33,905 nt of DNA from Muribaculum sp. (GTDB lineage: Bacteria; Bacillota; Clostridia; Lachnospirales; Lachnospiraceae). The position numbers and the translations under genes were made by a program. The first letter of the stretch is position 1. Every line of letters begins with the position of its first letter. Positions 1 through 6,512 of this stretch are shown piece by piece. The stretch is taken from assembly GCA_023663735.1 (NCBI GenBank), contig JAMPGV010000033.1, positions 1 through 33,905 of the forward strand, given 5' to 3'. Below the pieces are notes generated by a model, which worked only from the letters and a program-made list of their open reading frames with translations, was not told the DNA's origin and did no database searches.

Positions 1-2
1 CC

Positions 3-140
3 GAAAAAGGCAACCATAAAAGACTATCAGATGTCGAAATGTTTACTTTTGAACCACATATCAGCATTCCTGATTCCCAATATGGATATAAGATGGAAGA
101 TATTTATTATTTTAATAATGGCAGACTGGAACGAATTTAG
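3..140 (+). CDS. M24-family metallopeptidase, C-terminal fragment (gene starts before the window)
   Basis: Reading from base 3, 45 codons run to a TAG at 138-140. The peptide contains TFEPHIS and, further on, YGYKMEDIYYF followed by a short hydrophilic tail. In M24 (pita-bread) peptidases such as Xaa-Pro aminopeptidase, the C-terminal end carries a metal-ligand Glu in an 'EPhI/EPgi' segment and a second ligand Glu in a later 'xxEDxxxx' segment. Both are present here. This frame, not the overlapping one that continues into the HAD gene, is the coding one at the window edge. The rest of the enzyme, including the Asp/Asp/His ligands, lies outside, so the substrate cannot be judged. The stop is 40 bases before the next start codon, so the two genes may be co-transcribed. 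Confidence 0.72.
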   Translation, partial: EKGNHKRLSDVEMFTFEPHISIPDSQYGYKMEDIYYFNNGRLERI

Positions 141-180
141 AAAGCGAGTGGAGGGATATCTTGTATATGGAGGAAATCAT

Positions 181-1410
181 ATGAAAATACCTAAAATGAT
201 TTTGTTTGATTATGGGCAGACATTGATCGCAGAGAAATTTGACGGGTTAAAGGGAACAGAAGCTGTCTTACGGTATGCCACAAGAAATAAGTATCATTTG
301 TCAGCGGAGCAGGTACAAGCCAAAGCAGATGAAATCAATCGGGAGTTTGGGAGATTTGATCCTGAAAAAAGGCATTTATTTCAGATAGAGATACCCAATG
401 CCATGTTTACGCCGTATCTCTATGAATCGCAGGGGATTGAAATAGCATTAAGCAACTCTGAGCTTGATACCGTATTCTGGAATGCCGCCGCTCCGGGAGT
501 CCCGACAGAAGGTATAGAGGAGTTTTTAGGATATTTGAAGAATAGAGGAATCCGCACAGGCGTAATCAGCAATATTTCCTATGCACCCTCTGTAGTTGCC
601 GAGCGTATCAACAGACTGTTTCCGGAAAATACTTTTGAATTTATCATTACCTCAAGTAATTATATGTTTCGCAAACCAAATAAAAGGATATTCGATTTGG
701 CTTTGGAAAAAGCGGAGTTGCAGCCGGAGGATGTCTGGTATATCGGTGATCAGTACGAATGCGATGTGAAAGGTTCCTTAAATGCCGGACTGCTGCCGGT
801 ATGGTACATAGGGGCAATCGATTTGCCATATACAATGGAAGAAGGACATTCCATGGATAAAAATATTCTGACAGTGACAGACTGGAACGAATTAAGAAAG
901 CAGATGGAGAAAAATTCCTCCAAAATCAGGAGGAAAAATCCTCCAAGGTTAGGAGGAATGACTGAAATGACAGAGGTTAAATTTTATGAGAGTATAGAGG
1001 ATGAACTGCTTAGGTTTGCGGTGATTATATCCAAAACACAAAATAAATACATCTTCTGCAAACATAAGGATAGGGATACATGGGAAATTCCCGGAGGACA
1101 CAGGGAACAGCTTCCTGATGGAAGCCGGGAAAGTATTGTGGATACGGCAAAGCGGGAACTATATGAAGAAACCGGTGCTCTGGAATTTGAAATAAAACCT
1201 GTTTGCGTATATTCTGTTACAAAACCGGATCATTTTGATGGCGAGGAATCATTTGGTATGTTGTTTGTTGCTGATATCCAATGTTTTGAAGCAGAATTAC
1301 ATAATGAAATTGAGAGAATTGCAATAATGGATGAATTTCCCAAAAAGTGGACGTATCCCGATATCCAGCCGCATTTGATAAACGAGGCAACAAGGCTGGG
1401 CTATTTATAA
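181..1410 (+). CDS. HAD-family hydrolase fused in frame to a Nudix hydrolase
   Basis: The start at 181 is preceded by GGAGGA at a good distance; the frame is open upstream, but that stretch belongs to the M24 gene end. Residues 1-250 are a HAD domain: motif I DYGQT with nucleophile D10, motif II Ser130, motif III Lys165, motif IV GDxxxxD (D190, D195). The second Asp of motif I is Gly12, so ordinary phosphatase acid/base catalysis may be missing. Residues 260-409 are a Nudix domain: GGH at 305-307 and REL-x-EE-x-G with E326, E329 and E330. A few extra residues lie inside the first half of the Nudix box. The domains share one frame without a stop, but an internal ATG (958) follows a perfect GGAGGA, so the Nudix part may also be made alone. 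Either a two-domain nucleotide or sugar-phosphate clean-up enzyme or two genes joined by loss of a stop is possible; the substrate is unknown. Composition is AT-rich compared with the genes after 1850. Confidence 0.8.
   Translation: MKIPKMILFDYGQTLIAEKFDGLKGTEAVLRYATRNKYHLSAEQVQAKADEINREFGRFDPEKRHLFQIEIPNAMFTPYLYESQGIEIALSNSELDTVFWNAAAPGVPTEGIEEFLGYLKNRGIRTGVISNISYAPSVVAERINRLFPENTFEFIITSSNYMFRKPNKRIFDLALEKAELQPEDVWYIGDQYECDVKGSLNAGLLPVWYIGAIDLPYTMEEGHSMDKNILTVTDWNELRKQMEKNSSKIRRKNPPRLGGMTEMTEVKFYESIEDELLRFAVIISKTQNKYIFCKHKDRDTWEIPGGHREQLPDGSRESIVDTAKRELYEETGALEFEIKPVCVYSVTKPDHFDGEESFGMLFVADIQCFEAELHNEIERIAIMDEFPKKWTYPDIQPHLINEATRLGYL
914..959 (+). promoter_or_regulatory. Two tandem Shine-Dalgarno/anti-Shine-Dalgarno hairpins before the internal Nudix start
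   Basis: TTCCTCC (915-921) pairs perfectly with GGAGGAA (929-935) across a 7-base loop. TCCTCC (939-944) pairs perfectly with GGAGGA (952-957), again across 7 bases. The outer arms also match: ATTCCTCC (914-921) is the exact complement of GGAGGAAT (952-959). The second GGAGGA abuts the ATG at 958 and is 9 bases before the ATG at 967, which has the better spacing. This could gate internal initiation of the Nudix domain. It is inference: the same bases are translated in the full-length frame. Confidence 0.45.
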
Positions 1411-1428
1411 ACTGAGAGGAATTTTCTT

Positions 1429-1709
1429 ATGGGAAAACGAAATAAACGGTTCACCTATTGCCAGCGAGTCCAAAGCACATTGAGAGCAGGGAGTAGTCCG
1501 CAATCCATCTTCCGCCACATTGCAGTCAATCCGCAGGATATATCCGTCAAAAGATGGAGTGGTATTTCGATCGACATTTTGATTCGGGACATCTTATCGG
1601 AGGTCCGTATATCGGATGTTTTCGCTTTGAGGATAAAATCAAGTTTGTGGAGGCAGTAAAAGAGTTCTTTGGCAAACAGGACGATAATGTTCCTGTACCT
1701 GCCTGCTGA
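1429..1709 (+). pseudogene. Broken gene remnant in the gap between the HAD-Nudix gene and ylxM
   Basis: The 444 bases between 1410 and 1855 contain no intact convincing gene. One frame opens with ATG at 1429 after an AGAGGAA-like site. Its first 35 residues are basic and look helix-turn-helix-like, after which the frame becomes implausible. A second frame, open from 1497 to the TGA at 1707-1709, gives a protein-like tail with MEWYFDRHFDSGHLIGGPY followed by a charged, aromatic stretch. This frame looks more like real coding sequence than the first from about 1530 onward. The simplest reading is an old gene interrupted by a frameshift or deletion, or two fused remnants. I do not recognise the family. 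Like the preceding gene it is AT-rich. Confidence 0.35.
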
Positions 1710-1740
1710 CTTAGGGAAATTGTCCCCGTGTCGGCAGGCA
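1700..1740 (+). terminator. Long hairpin after the gene remnant; possible terminator
   Basis: TGCCTGCTGAC (1700-1710) pairs with GTCGGCAGGCA (1730-1740), 10 Watson-Crick pairs and one G-U. An inner GGGA/TCCC stem (1714-1717/1723-1726) closes the loop. No clear T-tract follows, so intrinsic termination is not certain. It separates the AT-rich segment from the ylxM promoter. Confidence 0.35.
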
Positions 1741-1772
1741 TGATGCATTTATAGGGATAATTATAACACTTA

Positions 1773-1819
1773 TGTGTCAAGAAAAAATACTTGACACACC
1801 TCATAAACTGTTGTATGAT
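1773..1819 (+). promoter_or_regulatory. Promoter of the ylxM-ffh operon with overlapping operator-like dyad
   Basis: A near-consensus sigma-A promoter is visible: TTGACA (1791-1796), 17 bases, TATGAT (1814-1819). Transcription should start near 1826, leaving a short leader before ylxM. A perfect 9+9 dyad, TGTGTCAAG-N8-CTTGACACA (1773-1781/1790-1798), covers the -35 box. A protein bound there would block RNA polymerase; an activator is less likely because the -35 is already consensus. No cognate regulator is visible nearby. Confidence 0.75.
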
Positions 1820-1866
1820 ACACAAGGCGCATAAAATGCCCAAGCGGCAGTTGAATGGGTTCGGAT

Positions 1867-2229
1867 ATGGATAAGATTGGAGAAAAGGCGCTGTTGTATG
1901 ATTTTTACGGGGAACTTCTGACGCCCCATCAGCGCAGCATCTATGAAGATGTGGTATTTCAGGATATGTCTCTGGGTGAGATCGCCGAGGAGCAGGGCAT
2001 CAGCCGTCAGGGAGTGCATGACCTGATGAAGCGGTGTGATAAGATTTTGCAGGATTACGAGGCAAAGCTTCACCTATTGGAACGTTTTGCAGATGCCAAG
2101 GCAAAGCTGTCGGAGATCGTGGAACTGACGCGGTTTGGGCAGCCGGGGCAGGGGGAGGATACCGCCGCGCTGATGCGGCAGATGGAACGCATTAGGGAGC
2201 TTGCGGGCCAGCTTCAACGGGATTTGTAG
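1867..2229 (+). CDS. ylxM: YlxM-family helix-turn-helix protein, partner of the SRP operon
   Basis: About 120 residues, the usual length for YlxM (UPF0122). The N-terminal half has the family look ([11 protein letters not shown], then [19 protein letters not shown]), which is a sigma-70 region-4-like helix-turn-helix. The C-terminal half is a charged helix. YlxM proteins sit directly upstream of ffh in Firmicutes and are thought to influence SRP function or its expression; the biochemical role is not settled. The start is uncertain: ATG at 1855 would add four residues, and neither ATG has a good ribosome binding site. I chose 1867 because family members begin close to the LYDFY segment. It is the first gene of the run that begins at the 1791-1819 promoter. 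Confidence 0.88.
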   Translation: MDKIGEKALLYDFYGELLTPHQRSIYEDVVFQDMSLGEIAEEQGISRQGVHDLMKRCDKILQDYEAKLHLLERFADAKAKLSEIVELTRFGQPGQGEDTAALMRQMERIRELAGQLQRDL

Positions 2230-2312
2230 ACGGCTGTGATTCCGGATAGGCGCTGAAGGGAATCGGTGCGCTGTATAGGCGATAATTGTTTGGATGATTG
2301 AGGATTTTTGGT

Positions 2313-3683
2313 ATGGCGTTTGAAAGCTTGACGGATAAATTACAGAATGTGTTCAAGAATCTGCGGAGCAAGGGACGACTGACGGAGGAGGATGTCCGGG
2401 CGGCGCTCAAGGAAGTCAAGATGGCGCTTCTGGAGGCGGACGTCAACTTCAAGGTGGTAAAGCAGTTTGTCAAGACCGTGGAGGAGAGGGCAATCGGTCA
2501 GGACGTCATGAACGGCTTGAATCCCGGCCAGATGGTGATCAAGATCGTAAACGAGGAAATGATCGCCCTTATGGGAAGCGAGACCACGGAGATCGCCATG
2601 CAGCCCGGCAAATCCGTCACGGTGATTATGATGGCAGGCCTTCAGGGCGCCGGAAAGACTACCGCCACGGCGAAGCTTGCGGCGAAGTTGAAGCAGAAGG
2701 GGAAGAAATCCCTGCTTGCGGCCTGCGATATCTACAGGCCGGCAGCCATCGAACAGCTCCATGTAAACGGCCGGAAGGTGGATGTGGAAGTGTTCGATCT
2801 GGGTACGGACCATAAGCCCGCGCAGATCGCCCGGGAAGCGGTGGATTATGCGGTAAAGAACGGCCACAATGTGGTATTCCTCGACACCGCTGGACGTCTC
2901 CATGTGGACGAGGATATGATGGCCGAACTGCAGGAGATCAAAGAGCAGGTGCAGGTTCACCAGACGCTGCTGGTGGTGGACGCCATGACCGGACAGGATG
3001 CGGTGAACGTGGCGAAAGAATTTGACGAAAAAGTGGGCGTTGACGGCGTGATACTGTCCAAGATGGACGGCGACACCAGAGGCGGCGCCGCGCTTTCCAT
3101 AAAGGCTGTGACGGGAAAGCCCATTCTCTTTGTGAGCATGGGGGAGAAGCTTGCCGATCTGGAACAGTTCTATCCGGACCGCATGGCCAACCGGATTTTG
3201 GGAATGGGAGACGTGCTTTCCCTGATTGAGAAAGCGCAGGAGAGCATCGACATTGACGAGGACAAAGGCCGGGAGATGGCCGGCCGCATGAAGAAAGGAA
3301 AGTTCGATTTCGAGGACTATCTGGAGAGCATGAAGCAGATGCGCAACATGGGCGGCTTGTCCAGTATCTTGAGTATGCTGCCCGGAATGGGCGTAAAGGC
3401 CGGGGATCTGGAGTCTATGATCGATGAGAAGCAGCTAAAGCACATGGAGGCCATCGTCCTCTCCATGACGCAGGAGGAGCGGCGCAATCCCAAGCTGCTC
3501 AATCCCCGCAGGAAACACCGGATTGCCAGAGGAGCCGGCGTGGACATCGCCGTGGTAAACCGCTTTATCAAACAGTTTGAACAGAGCCAGAAGCTGATGA
3601 AACAGATGGGCGGCGGCAAAGGGAAACGCCATGGCGGCATGTTCGGCGGACTGGGCGGCATGAAGGGCGGATTTCCGTTTTAG
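2313..3683 (+). CDS. ffh: Signal recognition particle GTPase Ffh
   Basis: The protein component of the signal recognition particle. It binds 4.5S/SRP RNA and hydrophobic signal sequences of nascent chains and delivers ribosomes to FtsY at the membrane. At 456 residues it has normal length. The N domain is followed by the G domain: G1 GLQGAGKT at 109-116, then DTAGR, and GDTRGGAAL in the region close to the SKMD guanine-specificity motif. The C-terminal M domain shows the SSILSMLPGMG finger-loop segment and an Arg-rich RNA-binding helix. There the usual 'SRRKRIA' appears as PRRKHRIA. The Gly/Met-rich tail is typical. ATG 2313 is preceded by TTGAGGA about 8 bases away; an upstream TTG at 2298 is in frame but unlikely. 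It is co-directional with ylxM, 83 bases apart. No SRP RNA gene is in the window. Confidence 0.97.
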   Translation: MAFESLTDKLQNVFKNLRSKGRLTEEDVRAALKEVKMALLEADVNFKVVKQFVKTVEERAIGQDVMNGLNPGQMVIKIVNEEMIALMGSETTEIAMQPGKSVTVIMMAGLQGAGKTTATAKLAAKLKQKGKKSLLAACDIYRPAAIEQLHVNGRKVDVEVFDLGTDHKPAQIAREAVDYAVKNGHNVVFLDTAGRLHVDEDMMAELQEIKEQVQVHQTLLVVDAMTGQDAVNVAKEFDEKVGVDGVILSKMDGDTRGGAALSIKAVTGKPILFVSMGEKLADLEQFYPDRMANRILGMGDVLSLIEKAQESIDIDEDKGREMAGRMKKGKFDFEDYLESMKQMRNMGGLSSILSMLPGMGVKAGDLESMIDEKQLKHMEAIVLSMTQEERRNPKLLNPRRKHRIARGAGVDIAVVNRFIKQFEQSQKLMKQMGGGKGKRHGGMFGGLGGMKGGFPF

Positions 3684-3773
3684 GTGAATAGGAGCGGAAG
3701 CGCATGGCGCGGAAGTTCTTATCATATACATTATTTTTCATACAAACTATTTTTAAAAAATGGAGGAAAGAAC

Positions 3774-4019
3774 ATGGCAGTAAAAATCAGATTGAGAAGA
3801 ATGGGACAGAAGAAGGCTCCTTTTTATAGAATCATCGTAGCTGATTCCCATTCCCCCAGAGACGGCAGATTCATCGAGGAGATCGGCACTTACGATCCCA
3901 GCACCGACCCCAGCACTTTCAAGATCAATGAGGAGCTTGCCAAGAAATGGCTGGCAAACGGCGCTCAACCCACAGAGGTGGTAGGGAAGCTGTTCAAGGC
4001 CGCAGGTATCGAGAAATAA
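3774..4019 (+). CDS. rpsP: 30S ribosomal protein S16
   Basis: 81 residues beginning [14 protein letters not shown], the invariant S16 start, followed by FYRIIVADS and the [15 protein letters not shown] block. S16 stabilises the central and 5' domains of 16S rRNA during 30S assembly. The frame is open upstream to 3684, but the strong GGAGGA site just before 3774 and family length fix the start. The 90-base gap after ffh is AT-rich; I could not identify a convincing separate promoter in it. The gene sits in the classic ffh-rpsP-khpA-rimM-trmD order. Confidence 0.97.
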   Translation: MAVKIRLRRMGQKKAPFYRIIVADSHSPRDGRFIEEIGTYDPSTDPSTFKINEELAKKWLANGAQPTEVVGKLFKAAGIEK

Positions 4020-4044
4020 TAATCTGATCTTCTGGAGGTGGATT

Positions 4045-4272
4045 ATGAAAGATTTGGTGGAAGTAGTTGCAAAGGCACTTGTGGATCACCCGGACGAGGT
4101 TGTCGTGACTGAGAAGACGGAGGGTAGAAATATCGTCATTGAACTACATGTGGCTGCCTCCGATATGGGTAAGGTCATTGGCAAGCAGGGCAGAATCGCC
4201 AAGGCGATCCGCACTGTGGTGAAGGCGGCGTCATCCAAAGAAAATACGAGAGTGGATGTGGAGATCGTCTGA
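4045..4272 (+). CDS. khpA: RNA-binding KH-domain protein KhpA (YlqC family)
   Basis: 75 residues, a single minimal type-II KH domain. The RNA-binding GxxG loop is GKQG at residues 46-49, within the family stretch VIGKQGRIAK. KhpA pairs with the Jag/KhpB protein in Gram-positive bacteria to bind many RNAs and affect cell division and elongation; that role is from homologues. It starts 26 bases after rpsP behind a strong TGGAGGT site. This small gene nearly always lies between rpsP and rimM in Firmicutes. Confidence 0.94.
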   Translation: MKDLVEVVAKALVDHPDEVVVTEKTEGRNIVIELHVAASDMGKVIGKQGRIAKAIRTVVKAASSKENTRVDVEIV

Positions 4273-4381
4273 CCCGGCGGTGTGAAGGAACAGCAGGTTT
4301 ACAAGAAAGCATGGTTTGTCATGCGGATTTGGCGGGATATGGAAAACGTGTCCCGCCATTGCCATTTCCGGGAAAGAGTTT

Positions 4382-4396
4382 GCGGGAAGTTCCCGC
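4382..4396 (+). other. Short perfect hairpin in the khpA-rimM gap
   Basis: GCGGGA (4382-4387) and TCCCGC (4391-4396) form a 6-bp stem with a 3-base loop. The 158-base gap between khpA and rimM is otherwise free of recognisable features. It lies about 35 bases before the rimM start; it could be an mRNA processing or pausing site. No T-tract follows. Confidence 0.3.
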
Positions 4397-4430
4397 CGGT
4401 TGCCGCTTGTGCGGCGGAATGCGAGGAAAT

Positions 4431-4937
4431 ATGGAAGATAGATTTCAGGTAGGGGTGATCACCGCTACCCACGGTGTGCGGGGCGAGGTCAAGGTGTTTC
4501 CCACCACGGATGACCCGAAGCGGTTTAAGCGGCTCAAAGAGGTGATTCTTGACACGGGAAAAGAGGAGCGCCTTCTGGAGGTTGAGGGCGTAAAATTTCT
4601 CAAAAAGCTGGTGGTTTTGAAATTTAAGGGGCTTGACCGCCCCGAGGATGTGGAGAAATTCCGCCAGAAGAGTCTCTATGTCACCCGGGAGAACGCCGTG
4701 AGGCTGGGAAGAGACGAGTATTTTATCGCGGATCTGATGGGGCTTCGGGTGTTCGACGAGGATGATACGGAGATCGGCGTTTTGAGGGAAGTGCTGGAGA
4801 CCGGAGCCAACGACGTCTATAGGATTGACCTAAAGGACGGGAGGGAACTGTTATTGCCGGCCATCAAGGAGTGTGTCCTGCATGTGGATGTGGCGGCCGG
4901 AGAGATGCGGATCCATATATTGGACGGGCTGCTGTAA
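4431..4937 (+). CDS. rimM: Ribosome maturation factor RimM
   Basis: 168 residues, normal for RimM, which binds S19 on the 30S head and aids late 16S processing. The N-terminal beta-barrel is marked by FQVGVITATHGVRGEVKV. The C-terminal PRC-barrel domain contains GANDVYRI and LLLPAIKECV, the family signature near the end. The chosen ATG (4431) has GCGAGGAAAT just upstream. Upstream in-frame codons back to 4311 encode an unconserved Cys/Gly-rich stretch and are left out. trmD begins 43 bases later, the standard pairing. Confidence 0.95.
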   Translation: MEDRFQVGVITATHGVRGEVKVFPTTDDPKRFKRLKEVILDTGKEERLLEVEGVKFLKKLVVLKFKGLDRPEDVEKFRQKSLYVTRENAVRLGRDEYFIADLMGLRVFDEDDTEIGVLREVLETGANDVYRIDLKDGRELLLPAIKECVLHVDVAAGEMRIHILDGLL

Positions 4938-4980
4938 AGATGGCGTCTGCGCCCGGGAGCGGGCGGGAATGGAAACAGGT

Positions 4981-6390
4981 ATGACGAAATTTCATGTGTT
5001 GACGCTGTTCCCGGAAATGGTGGAACAGGGGCTTTCCGCCAGCATTTTAGGCCGGGCGGCGGGTCAGGATTTGATTCGGATCCATGCGGTGGATATCCGG
5101 GATTACACATTGGACAAACACGGGAAGGTGGACGACTATCCCTACGGGGGCGGAGCCGGGATGCTGCTGCAGGCTCAGCCGGTGTATGACGCATGGCGGG
5201 CCGTGGCAGGGCAGGGGAGGCCGCGCACCGTCTATGTGACGCCGCAGGGAACGCCCTTTACCCAGAGTTATGCGGCGGAGCTTGCCGAGGAGGAAGAACT
5301 TGTGTTTCTCTGCGGGCATTATGAGGGAATCGACGACAGGGTCTTGGAGGAAGTCGTGACGGATTTTATTTCGATCGGAGACTATGTCCTCACGGGGGGA
5401 GAACTGCCCGCCATGGTGATGATCGACGCCATTGCGAGGCTGGTGCCGGGCGTTCTGCACAACGACGAGTCGGCGCAGACGGAAAGTTTTCACCGGGCGC
5501 TTTTAGAGTATCCACAGTATTCCAGACCGGAGGTGTGGAACGGCCGAAACGTCCCGGAGGTACTCCTGTCCGGCGACCACCGAAAGATTGCCCGGTGGCG
5601 GCTGGAACAGTCGGAGAAGCTCACGAGAGAGCGGAGGCCGGACTTATATGCCAAATACCGGGAGCAGGAGGACGTGATCCGGCGTCTTGCATCCGATAAA
5701 AGGCGGAATCTGCATATGATGCAGAGCCTGTCCAGAGGGCGGGGAGAGATTGTCGTCAACACGGATGGAAATCTTTTGATTTACGACAGGGGATGTCGGC
5801 TCTGCCTGTTTGACGCGGCGGATCGGGCGGGGGCGGAGCGGCTTCTGGCGGCCATGCCGGCGGAGACGGAGTACGCCGTAACCTGCCAGGCGTTTTTGAA
5901 TGCGTTCTTGCAGGAACATGCGGGATTCCGGGTGCGGTGCGAGTGCAGGCAGGCCTGTTATACGGAGCGCAGCCCGCTCCCGGTGCGGCATAAGGACATT
6001 CGTCTTCTGGAGCCGGAACATCTGGCGTATCTGACGATGCAATGTGGTCAGGAATGGAGTGTGTATCTTGGGGAGCGCATCTGGGCGAAGGCGCTCTACG
6101 GAGCCTTTCTGGAGAATCGGCCGGTGGGGTTCGCGGGAAGCTGCGCAGACGGCAGTCTGGGGATCCTTTATGTGGAGGAATCCTGCCGCGGACGGGGAAT
6201 CGGGGGTTCGCTGGAGGCTTTCTGCATCAACAGACAGCTGGAGCTGGGCTATGTACCCTACGGCCAAATCTGCGCAGACAATCAAGGGGCGCTTCTCTTG
6301 CAGGAACGGCTGGGGCTGTATCTGTCCAAGGAGAGCATCTGGCGGCTGGAGCGGGAAACAGCTTGCCAATTTCCCCGCGCTACGGTATAA
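4981..6390 (+). CDS. trmD: tRNA (guanine37-N1)-methyltransferase TrmD with a C-terminal GNAT acetyltransferase domain
   Basis: Residues 1-245 are a complete TrmD: YPYGGGAGM at 53-61, GHYEG at 112-116 and the trefoil-knot AdoMet site IGDYVLTGGELP at 132-143. TrmD methylates G37 of tRNAs that read CNN/CGG-type codons and prevents +1 frameshifting. The protein continues to 469 residues, nearly twice the usual length. The extra part has an alpha/beta segment and then a GNAT fold with the acetyl-CoA P-loop CRGRGIGGSLEAF near residues 401-413. The join has no stop and keeps the GC-rich codon use, so it looks like a genuine fusion. What the GNAT domain acetylates is unknown. ATG 4981 gives the canonical MTKFHVLTLFPEM start; ATG 4969 is a close alternative. 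The stop codon lies inside the -10 box of the next gene's promoter. Confidence 0.93.
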   Translation: MTKFHVLTLFPEMVEQGLSASILGRAAGQDLIRIHAVDIRDYTLDKHGKVDDYPYGGGAGMLLQAQPVYDAWRAVAGQGRPRTVYVTPQGTPFTQSYAAELAEEEELVFLCGHYEGIDDRVLEEVVTDFISIGDYVLTGGELPAMVMIDAIARLVPGVLHNDESAQTESFHRALLEYPQYSRPEVWNGRNVPEVLLSGDHRKIARWRLEQSEKLTRERRPDLYAKYREQEDVIRRLASDKRRNLHMMQSLSRGRGEIVVNTDGNLLIYDRGCRLCLFDAADRAGAERLLAAMPAETEYAVTCQAFLNAFLQEHAGFRVRCECRQACYTERSPLPVRHKDIRLLEPEHLAYLTMQCGQEWSVYLGERIWAKALYGAFLENRPVGFAGSCADGSLGILYVEESCRGRGIGGSLEAFCINRQLELGYVPYGQICADNQGALLLQERLGLYLSKESIWRLERETACQFPRATV

Positions 6391-6391
6391 T
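6363..6391 (+). promoter_or_regulatory. Promoter of the giant exported protein, embedded in the end of trmD
   Basis: TTGCCA (6363-6368), 17 bases, TATAAT (6386-6391). The -10 box is consensus and contains the TAA stop of trmD (6388-6390). A second, weaker candidate with a consensus TATAAT at 6446-6451 and a poor -35 (TGACTA, 6424-6429) lies closer to the gene. The giant gene can therefore be expressed independently of the translation operon. Confidence 0.7.
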
Positions 6392-6402
6392 GTTGATTGA
6401 TA

Positions 6403-6430
6403 CCCCGTTGCTTGCAGCGGGGGTGACTAA
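6403..6430 (+). repeat. Hairpin plus GGGGTGACT motif, copy 1 of a possible dispersed short repeat
   Basis: CCCCGTTG (6403-6410) pairs with CAGCGGGG (6415-6422) with one G-U and a 4-base loop, followed at once by GTGACT. A related arrangement (GCGTTG, TTTGCA, GCGAGGGGTGACT) occurs at 18755-18780. A partial match (GGGGTGACTCCTGCGG) is inside pgeF at 20041. It sits in the leader of the giant gene, so it may also act as an mRNA hairpin. Confidence 0.4.
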
Positions 6431-6512
6431 AGCACATGATCGTGGTATAATCAATAGCATCGCAAAGCAATCTTTTTGCGGCCAACCAGCAACCAAAGAG
6501 GGAGGAACAAGC

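Noticed and set aside
31-180. N-terminal 50 residues of the HAD gene frame
   Set aside because: This stretch codes the M24 peptidase end in another frame, and a strong GGAGGA site precedes ATG 181.
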